From NCBI GenBank assembly GCA_028293285.1, contig JAQGPC010000101.1, positions 1 to 64,000 of the forward strand: a stretch of 64,000 nt of DNA, read 5' to 3'. Position 1 is the first letter of the stretch; every line of letters starts with the position of its first letter. Position numbers and translations under genes: made by a program. Below, piece after piece: positions 43,557-50,970 of the stretch. The DNA is from Pedosphaera sp. GTDB lineage: Bacteria; Verrucomicrobiota; Verrucomicrobiia; Limisphaerales; Pedosphaeraceae. Below the pieces are notes generated by a model, which was not told the origin of the DNA, ran no database searches, and saw nothing but the letters and a program-made list of their open reading frames with translations.

Positions 43557-43601
43557 CCCGGCAATGAATTGCCGGGCTATTTCAAATGCCCCGCCGGGGC
43601 A
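43557..43601. repeat. Two adjacent perfect palindromes/hairpins
   Basis: CCCGGCAATGAATTGCCGGG (43557-43576) and TGCCCCGCCGGGGCA (43587-43601). Confidence 0.8.
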
Positions 43602-43667
43602 AAGACCGGAGCTTGCGCCATTGCCGGATTAAAATTTTAAACCGTAAATCGCCGTAAGCAGAGCAGC

Positions 43668-44042
43668 CTAATCGAAATGCCACCACTCGGTCTTTGCTGC
43701 AGATCGCTTGTTTTTGGCGAGGCGGCTGCGGAGGACCTTGATCTCGGCTTTGATGGTTTCGATTATTTCGGGAGACTCTTCGTAAATGTCCAATTTGGTT
43801 AACTCCTCCAATTTCGATGCGGCCAGTTCCAAGTGTTCGTCGAGTTTATCGACCGGCCAAACGAAGTTATGGCCCAGCAAGAGGATTACGGCAGCGGCGG
43901 CGCGAATTTCTTCGTAGCCATCCTCGGCATCGAGTTGCAACGCTTCTTCCACATGATCAGCCAATTCCGTCTTGTCGAAAAGCTCTCCGAACCAGTCGGC
44001 GGCGCCATCATTGCCCCAAGGTAAATTGCCCCATGTTCCCAT
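43668..44042 (-). CDS. DUF4259-like protein
   Basis: 'MGTWGNLPWGNDGAADWFGELFDKTELADHVEEAL' matches the family's N-terminal pattern as I recall it. Confidence 0.7.
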   Translation of the reverse strand: MGTWGNLPWGNDGAADWFGELFDKTELADHVEEALQLDAEDGYEEIRAAAAVILLLGHNFVWPVDKLDEHLELAASKLEELTKLDIYEESPEIIETIKAEIKVLRSRLAKNKRSAAKTEWWHFD

Positions 44043-44072
44043 ATAATTATTTTAGGTTTTGGATTCTTCTTT

Positions 44073-44345
44073 TTATTCTGCGAGTCGTCCCGCAGCCCGT
44101 CGCTTTTTATAGTCAGCCACGGCAAACGCGTCAATTTTTTCGATCAAAGCTTCATCGTGCTCCGGCAGCTTTGCTTCAAAGGTTACATAGTAAAGCTTGG
44201 AAAGCTCACGCAGGAATTGCGCTGAATCCATCCGTTTTGTGCCGGACAGGGAAAGATGCTTGAGGTGTAGTTCCCGCAGGCCATCTTTTTCCCAAATGTT
44301 GCATTGGTCATCGGAGAACAAATCTTTGAACGCGGTTTTTTCCAT
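44073..44345 (-). CDS. 90-aa hypothetical protein, same strand and just upstream of DUF4259-like gene
   Basis: Complete ORF, 30-nt gap to next gene. Confidence 0.45.
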   Translation of the reverse strand: MEKTAFKDLFSDDQCNIWEKDGLRELHLKHLSLSGTKRMDSAQFLRELSKLYYVTFEAKLPEHDEALIEKIDAFAVADYKKRRAAGRLAE

Positions 44346-44577
44346 GGCCTCACCGGGTTAGTTATCAAAGGAGGCGGGCTTTTCAAACACATTTTACCAG
44401 GGACGAAAAGAAAACACCAATTGGCGTGGAAGTTATGCAAGGTTTTGGAGAATAACGCGCCGGGCCTATTCAAATCGCTGCGCCCGGGACGGGCGCTCTC
44501 CGTTTGAAAAATGTCGCGCTCGGTTTTCGTCGGTAGTTTGTTTTGTTAAGCGGCTGCGCAGATATCAAATTTATTAG

Positions 44578-45498
44578 TTACTGGCCGGTGATGAGCTTGT
44601 TTAAGAAGACTTGCTGCCGGAGCAAGAGCCGATGATCAATGGACTGAGCGGCTTCCTGGGGATGGGCTTTGTAAGGCACGAGGCTAAATGCATTGCAGGT
44701 ATCGCTGCCCACGGAACCATTATATTCGTATCCTTCCAGCTTCTTAAGCTGATCTTTCAACTTGGCGGAATCAGAATCTTTACAAATGACGCCCACGAGA
44801 AATGGATATTCTGAATCGTCAATCACAACTTTTTTGGTGGTGATACCGGCGTTCCGGGCGGCAAGTTGGATGGCATCCAGCAACCCCTTTTTGGTGTACT
44901 TGGCATCCATGTTTGCCGGTGGCTGGACAGGTTCTCCCAGATATGCGAGGAGCGCCTGATTAGGGCCGGACCCTGACTCCGGTTTTTCCGAGGAACTGCC
45001 GGTGGCGGTATGATCAGGGTGGCTGAACCCTTTATGATGAAGAACCCGGTTTCCCTGGCCGAAATACAGCCCTCCGAATGCGCTGCCTGAAGGAACGGGA
45101 TAGAAACTGACGTGAAGATAGCCATCTTCCTGAAGCGTCTTAACTAAGTGGAAAGAACCTGTGCCTTTTTTGATGTGAACGTGTTGTTTCGAGTCGATCG
45201 CGGTGCGCATGGCCGAATTGACAGTGGCGTGCAAGGCGAGGTCAGCTTCATCCTGTGAAACCAAGGTATAAGTGCCATCCACACTATACGTTCCACCAAC
45301 TGCGATGGTATCGCTGGTTCCGCTCACCTGCTGGATGGTGATGCTGTCGCCAGGAGCGAATTGCACGTCGCCCAATTCAAACCTGACTGCGTGGAGCGAG
45401 CTCACATCAGTTCCGTCTGCGACCGCAAATCCACAGGTCATGGTAAGGGTCAATAGAGCCGTGAAGAATCGAAACCGAAGTGCAGATGATATTTTCAT
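44578..45498 (-). CDS. Secreted protein of unknown function (ORF listed to 45570; likely start MKISSALRFRFF ~45498)
   Basis: Signal peptide 'RFRFFTALLTLTMTCGFAVADG'; follows sigma/anti-sigma genes on the same strand. Confidence 0.6.
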   Translation of the reverse strand: MKISSALRFRFFTALLTLTMTCGFAVADGTDVSSLHAVRFELGDVQFAPGDSITIQQVSGTSDTIAVGGTYSVDGTYTLVSQDEADLALHATVNSAMRTAIDSKQHVHIKKGTGSFHLVKTLQEDGYLHVSFYPVPSGSAFGGLYFGQGNRVLHHKGFSHPDHTATGSSSEKPESGSGPNQALLAYLGEPVQPPANMDAKYTKKGLLDAIQLAARNAGITTKKVVIDDSEYPFLVGVICKDSDSAKLKDQLKKLEGYEYNGSVGSDTCNAFSLVPYKAHPQEAAQSIDHRLLLRQQVFLNKLITGQ

Positions 45499-45520
45499 AA
45501 TGGTATTATCCTTAATTTGT

Positions 45521-46063
45521 TTACTGAATAATTTCCTGGTCAGGGATGCGATGCGTTGCACTAGCGACAACGGTTTCGAATGACAGGGTATCCACCACGA
45601 AGTTGCCTTCCTGGCGGGACTCGCAAACTGGCAGGCGATACGAAACCTCTATGGAAAGGGCGGAACGGTCATTAGAGCGCACCATTTTGATTTCGTGGAC
45701 TCTTGCGCCGGAGAAATAGTTGAACAACAGAAGGGCTCCGAGTAGCAACAGGGAGGCCGAAATCGCTACAGGCAATCGAAAACGGCGCCATAGACCAATA
45801 ATGGATTCCCAAGTCGTGGGCGACGCGGATTTATGCTCAAGGCCGCTCATGATGCGAAGCTGGACATGCGGGGGGAGCGTTAAAGTTTCAGTGGCTTGCT
45901 GGAGGCGGCCGGACAGGAATTGCGCCATTTGTTGTTCCTGACGCACGGCTTGTCGGCAGGTGCTGCACTGTGCCAGATGCCTGTCAGCTGCGGCCTGCAT
46001 GCCGAGGGAGAGGCTTCCCTCAACATATTCGAACAATTGCTTCTGGAAACGTGAGCAGTTCAT
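45521..46063 (-). CDS. Anti-sigma factor with zinc-finger (zf-HC2) N-terminus and single TM
   Basis: 'MNCSRFQKQLFEYVEGSLSLGMQAAADRHLAQCSTCRQAV' H-x3-C-x2-C; TM 'LPVAISASLLLLGALLLFNYF'. Confidence 0.85.
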   Translation of the reverse strand: MNCSRFQKQLFEYVEGSLSLGMQAAADRHLAQCSTCRQAVRQEQQMAQFLSGRLQQATETLTLPPHVQLRIMSGLEHKSASPTTWESIIGLWRRFRLPVAISASLLLLGALLLFNYFSGARVHEIKMVRSNDRSALSIEVSYRLPVCESRQEGNFVVDTLSFETVVASATHRIPDQEIIQ

Positions 46064-46635
46064 CTCTTCTGTATCTCCTCTGTGCCGCAGACGCCAAAAA
46101 GGTTCAATTCATCGGGCAGGAGCTTCCGCATCTCCCCGATAGCGTAGTGGAGCCGGGATTTGACGGTTCCCTTGGAAATCTTCAAGTGCCGGGCAATTTC
46201 GTGAATCTTCATATTTTCGTAGTAGCGCAGAACAATCACTTCGCGATGAGTGTCGGAAAGCCGGTCCAAGGCTTCCCAGAGCGCCGAAGAGGCTGTACCG
46301 GCATCCAGTTGGGCCGGATTTTCGTCCGGCGCAGGAATCTCGCGGTTGGCCAACTCCTCGTCATAGACAATCCGTTTACGGTCGCGATGATAGTGTCGGG
46401 TCAGGTTGAGAAGGATGGCATGAAGCCAGATGTAAACGGTGGAACGGCCCTGAAACCGGTGAATTGAGCGAATGGCCTGGAGGAAAGTGTCCTGCACAAT
46501 GTCTTGGGCTTCGGTTTCATTACGACAGTGTGAGAAGGCGGAACGAAGCAAGCGATCCCCGTAAGAGTTGACCAAGGCCTTGACGGCGGCAGGGTCCTGA
46601 CCTTTAAGGGCGGCAACGAGTTGTTCCTCATCCAT
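46060..46635 (-). CDS. ECF RNA polymerase sigma factor
   Basis: 'ETEAQDIVQDTFLQAIRSIHRFQGRSTVYIWLHAILLNLTRHYHR', sigma-4 'LPDTHREVIVLRYYENMKIHEIARHLKISKGTVKSRLHYA'; 4-nt overlap with anti-sigma gene. Confidence 0.92.
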   Translation of the reverse strand: MDEEQLVAALKGQDPAAVKALVNSYGDRLLRSAFSHCRNETEAQDIVQDTFLQAIRSIHRFQGRSTVYIWLHAILLNLTRHYHRDRKRIVYDEELANREIPAPDENPAQLDAGTASSALWEALDRLSDTHREVIVLRYYENMKIHEIARHLKISKGTVKSRLHYAIGEMRKLLPDELNLFGVCGTEEIQKR

Positions 46636-47505
46636 GTCGCTTTTGTGCCACTAGAAGGAAAAAGGTTCAAGAGAACAGCGAAAATCTGCACATGAGGTGA
46701 AACGGGACGGTTGGTTGGGAAAGAGTGAGCATCGCAGCGTTAGATGGGATGAAGGGTATTTAAGGACTTAACGCGCCGGGATGTTTGGGGATTGCTGCGC
46801 CCGGGGACGCATGTCCTCCGTTTGAATAAAGTTGACGAGCCGTGTAACGGGTGTTATTTATATGGCGTTATTGCAGTTCTTTGACAATTTATTGGCAGGA
46901 ATGGCCCGCAGCCCGTTGTTTGGCCAACCGACGGATGCGAGGATTACGGTGAAGCAGTCCCGCATGCGGACCGCGCTCCTAAATCGAACAGTTGTGAGCT
47001 AGTACGACCCGGTACGAGTAGCAACGAGTTAAACCACGAATGGAAAAGATGCCAAATAGCCGCGAAAGGGCGCAGAGAGCGCAAAAGGAAAAGGATGAAG
47101 AACAAAGCTCAGAATGGAGAGGATGGAAGATTGAGGATAGAAGATGGCGATGGCTCGAACATCGAAGCGGGACGGAAATTAATACGTATACCTGTGTATC
47201 GAGTGAAAAGGAGAGTTAAAGAGACTTAAGTAGGGTTAAGGAGAGATAAAAATTTAAAGTTGAGATACGAATTGCACGAATGAACACGAATTAGGAGTTG
47301 CTGATGAAAACCAGACGCGAAGGCGCGAAGACTAATGGCCACGAAAAGGCACAAGGGGGCACAAAAGGAGGAAAGCCGGAAGAGAGTAAGATTAGGATTA
47401 TGAGTAACCACCGCAATCGCGGGGCAGGGATTAAGAATGGAAAGGAACTCGCCGACAGGCTGTCGGCGCTCCGGGAGAAGGAAATTAATACGTGTATGGT
47501 ACTAT

Positions 47506-47541
47506 CTCGAGTTAACTCGACTTAACTTGAGTTAACTCGAG
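47506..47541. repeat. Nested palindromic element CTCGAGTTAACTCGA-cttaac-TTGAGTTAACTCGAG
   Basis: Arms 47506-47520 and 47527-47541 complementary except one position; each arm is itself nearly palindromic. Confidence 0.85.
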
Positions 47542-47851
47542 TAAAAAAATTTATGAATGAATCGGGATTATTGATTCTCACACCCCTCCGGGGTGTCGAG
47601 GTTTGTTTGTCTGGTCCGGTGGCTGCAGCCGTCCCGCAGACGGAACGACTTTGCCAGCGGCTAATTTCCTGCGCGCCTCCGGAGCGGAGATCCGAATAAT
47701 CAAGGAGATTAGGATTAACAAATCGAAGCCAATTGAGATGTTTAATTTGGCGCAATTCTTGCGAGAAACAGCGTAGCAGAATCATAAATTATATGAAAAC
47801 TTTGTGTAAGCGCCGCTTGTCAAAGGTGCGCAACGCCAGTAAGGTCAGGAC

Positions 47852-48859
47852 ATGTTAAAACAGACTGTTGTATCATTAGTTCTGCTTTCTTTTGGCTGGC
47901 AGGTGGCGGTCGCGGATGTGGTCCAGCTCAAGGACAAGTCGGCGGTCACAGGCAAGATTTTGGCCGAGAAGCGCGACGCGGTGGTCGTGGACATTGGCTA
48001 CACGGTATTGGTCATTCCCAAGAACCAGGTGGCGAAAGTTTCCAAGGCAAATGACAAGGAAACAGCGGTGACGACTGCGGTGGCAGTGGCACCGGTTGCA
48101 CCGACGCCCGCTCCGGTCGCGATTACTCCGGCCGACATAAAAGCGGGCGGTTACCAAAGTGGCAATGCGCAAATGCCGCTTAAAGATGTGCGTGAATTGG
48201 TGAATTTGCTGGGTGAATCGGTGGTGCAAGTGCGCACGCCGGGCGGATTGGGCTCAGGATTCATCATCAATGAAGACGGCTTCCTGATCACGAATTTTCA
48301 CGTGATTGAAGGGGAAACCCAGATTTCCGTGGAGGTCTATCATCAAAAGGCGGGGCAGCTTGAGCGGAAGGTTTATAAGGATGTAAAAATCATCGCCATG
48401 AACAAGTTCGAGGACATGACGTTGCTCAAGATTGACGACAAGGATGCGCCGAAATTTGCGAAGGTGTTGCTAGGCGATTCCGATGCCTTGGCCGTGGGTG
48501 AAAGCGTGTTTGCCATCGGCAGTCCATTGGGGCTCGAACGCACAGTGACCGAAGGCATCGTGAGCACGAAGACGCGGCAATTGCAGGGCGAGCTTTATCT
48601 GCAAACGACGGCGCAGATCAATCCAGGCAACAGTGGCGGCCCCCTGTTCAACATGCGCGGCGAGGTGATCGGCGTCACGAACATGAAAATCACTTTTGGC
48701 GAAGGCCTGGGCTTTGCGATTCCCATCGGGTCGGTGAAATTTTTCCTGGATCATCGGGATGCATATGCCTATTCCAATGATAATCCCAGCAATCCGTATC
48801 GCTATCTCGAACCGCCGAGCCGCACCAAACAACAAGCGACAGTCGCGGCCAAAAAGTAG
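47852..48859 (+). CDS. HtrA/DegP-like trypsin-type serine protease, no PDZ domain apparent
   Basis: 'GLGSGFIINEDGFLITNFHVIEG', 'FEDMTLLKID', 'TTAQINPGNSGGPLFNMRGEVIGV' catalytic H/D/S. Confidence 0.92.
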   Translation: MLKQTVVSLVLLSFGWQVAVADVVQLKDKSAVTGKILAEKRDAVVVDIGYTVLVIPKNQVAKVSKANDKETAVTTAVAVAPVAPTPAPVAITPADIKAGGYQSGNAQMPLKDVRELVNLLGESVVQVRTPGGLGSGFIINEDGFLITNFHVIEGETQISVEVYHQKAGQLERKVYKDVKIIAMNKFEDMTLLKIDDKDAPKFAKVLLGDSDALAVGESVFAIGSPLGLERTVTEGIVSTKTRQLQGELYLQTTAQINPGNSGGPLFNMRGEVIGVTNMKITFGEGLGFAIPIGSVKFFLDHRDAYAYSNDNPSNPYRYLEPPSRTKQQATVAAKK

Positions 48860-48957
48860 GCCAGTCTTTTAAAAACGGGATGCGTGGAATGAAACTATTC
48901 GTAATCACCGATGTTAACCCAAGGAGTGTGTCCAAGACCTGCAATTATTTATAGCCC

Positions 48958-50889
48958 ATGAAAAAAATCCTAACTGTTCTTACCACATTGGTTTGCCTGG
49001 CCTTAAGCGCCACGGCGGCCATCCTACCCGCAGAAAAAGTGTTGCCGGACGATACGCTGTTCATGTTCACCATTCCGGACTTCATGAAGGCGAAGGATAT
49101 TTACAGCAACTCGCCGCAAGGCCAGTTGTGGAGCGATCCTTCCTTGAAGGCGTTTAAAGATAAATTTCTAGGCAAGCTTAAGTCGGAATACCTGACTCCG
49201 ATGGAGCGCGATTTGGGAATTCACTTTGAGGATTATACTGGATTATTGAAGGGACAATTTACTTTTGCCGTGACGCAAAACGGATGGGATGGCAAGGACA
49301 AGACCCAGGAACCGGCGTTGTTGTTGCTGATTGATACGAAGGACAAAAGCTCGCAATTGAAAACCAACCTGGCCGACTTGAAGAAGAAATGGGTGGATTC
49401 CGGCAAGTCGGTCAAGACGGAGAAGATTCGCGATATTGAATTCTCTGTTGCGGTGTTATCGAGCAACGACCTGCCCAAGTCTTTGAGAAAGAGTTTGTCG
49501 GGCGGTTCGGCGGAGGCGGAGAAGGACAAGGCAGAAGAATCGGATGCGAAGAAACCAGCTACGAAGAAGCAAATTTATATCGGACAGGCAGAGTCCATGT
49601 TGATCATGGGCAATTCTCCCAAGGCGATTGAAAAGATTTTGGCGCGCATGTCAGGCGGTTCGGTGAAGAGCCTGAGCGAGGTGCCGATTTATGAGGCCAA
49701 TCATAATGCGATGTTCCGGGAGGCACCGTTATTCGGCTGGATAAATGCCAAGGCTTTCATCGATGTTTTGAGTCGAGAAGATGCGAGCGCGTCGGATGAT
49801 TCGGCGTCGAATCCATTTGCGTTTAAACCCAGCAAGGTCATGGCGGCAGCGGGCTTGAATGGCCTGAAAACAATTGCTTTCAATTATCTTTATTCCAATG
49901 ACGGCGCGCAGTTCAACCTGTTCCTTGGAGCGCCGGAAACGACGCGGTCGGGCCTTTTCACCATTCTGGCGGGAGAGCCGAAGGAATACATTCCGCCGAC
50001 GTTTGTGCCGGCGGATGCGGTGAAGTTTCAACGCTGGCGCATTGATGGGCAGAAAGCGTGGGCGACGCTGCAGAAAATGTTGAATGACATTTCTCCGCAA
50101 ACTCTGAACAGCCTTAATTTCGTCCTAAGCACGGCTGAAGCCGGAGCCAAGGAGAAGGACTCAAGCTTCGATATCAAAAAGAACCTATTTGGAAATCTAG
50201 GCAATGACATCATCAGTTATTCCAAGTTGCCAAAAGGAAGTTCTATGGCGGATCTGGATTCGGCACCGTCCATTTTCCTGGTTGGTTCTTCCAATCCGGA
50301 CCAACTCGCGAGCGCTTTGAAAAACACTTTCAGCTTCCTCCTCCAACAAGGGGGAGCGCCTACTGAGCGTGAATTTTTGGGCCGCAAAGTTTACTCGCTT
50401 CCTTTGCCGGGTTCAGCGACAGCAAAGGGCGAAAAAGCTCCGGCACGCAGCATGAGCTTTGCGGGAAGCGGCGGATATGTCGTCATCAGCACCGATACGG
50501 GCATGCTGGAGGAATATTTGCGGAGCAATGAGAAGCAGGGAAAATCATTGCGCGAAGCGCCGGGATTGAGCGAGGCGATGCAGAAGGTTGCCGGCAGCAC
50601 GACCACGTCATTCGGTTTTTCCAATGACAGTGAATCGATGCGGGTGACGCTGGAAGCCTTTAAGAAAGATTTCGGCTCACCTGAGTCCATGGGCACGCTG
50701 GGGCCATTGGCCGCAATCATGGGCATGAGCGACCCAGCCAAGGTCAAGGATTGGGTGGATGTTTCACTGCTGCCCACCTTCGACAAGGTTTCGAAATATT
50801 TTTACTTCACGGTCTATAGCGGCAGTGCGACGAGCGAAGGTTTAAGTTGGAAAGTGTTTGCGCCCACGCCTCCGCAGATGAAGAAATAA
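48958..50889 (+). CDS. Large secreted protein of unknown function (DUF3352-like)
   Basis: Signal peptide 'MKKILTVLTTLVCLALSATAAILPAEKVLPDDTLFMFTIPDF'; complete ORF followed by terminator. Confidence 0.65.
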   Translation: MKKILTVLTTLVCLALSATAAILPAEKVLPDDTLFMFTIPDFMKAKDIYSNSPQGQLWSDPSLKAFKDKFLGKLKSEYLTPMERDLGIHFEDYTGLLKGQFTFAVTQNGWDGKDKTQEPALLLLIDTKDKSSQLKTNLADLKKKWVDSGKSVKTEKIRDIEFSVAVLSSNDLPKSLRKSLSGGSAEAEKDKAEESDAKKPATKKQIYIGQAESMLIMGNSPKAIEKILARMSGGSVKSLSEVPIYEANHNAMFREAPLFGWINAKAFIDVLSREDASASDDSASNPFAFKPSKVMAAAGLNGLKTIAFNYLYSNDGAQFNLFLGAPETTRSGLFTILAGEPKEYIPPTFVPADAVKFQRWRIDGQKAWATLQKMLNDISPQTLNSLNFVLSTAEAGAKEKDSSFDIKKNLFGNLGNDIISYSKLPKGSSMADLDSAPSIFLVGSSNPDQLASALKNTFSFLLQQGGAPTEREFLGRKVYSLPLPGSATAKGEKAPARSMSFAGSGGYVVISTDTGMLEEYLRSNEKQGKSLREAPGLSEAMQKVAGSTTTSFGFSNDSESMRVTLEAFKKDFGSPESMGTLGPLAAIMGMSDPAKVKDWVDVSLLPTFDKVSKYFYFTVYSGSATSEGLSWKVFAPTPPQMKK

Positions 50890-50911
50890 TTAATTGTTCA
50901 ACGCATCAAAG

Positions 50912-50942
50912 AAAAAGGCGGGCAAAGTTGCCCGCCTTTTTT
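50912..50942. terminator. Bidirectional rho-independent terminator between convergent genes
   Basis: AAAAAGGCGGGCA-AAGT-TGCCCGCCTTTTTT. Confidence 0.92.
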
Positions 50943-50970
50943 ACATCGTTGAAGAGCAAACCGCCCTGCT

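Noticed and set aside
47298-47525. 75-aa ORF MLMKTRREGAKTNGHEKAQGGTKGG...
   Set aside because: It is a translation of the CGCGAAGG/CACAAGGGGGC repeat text, not a credible gene.
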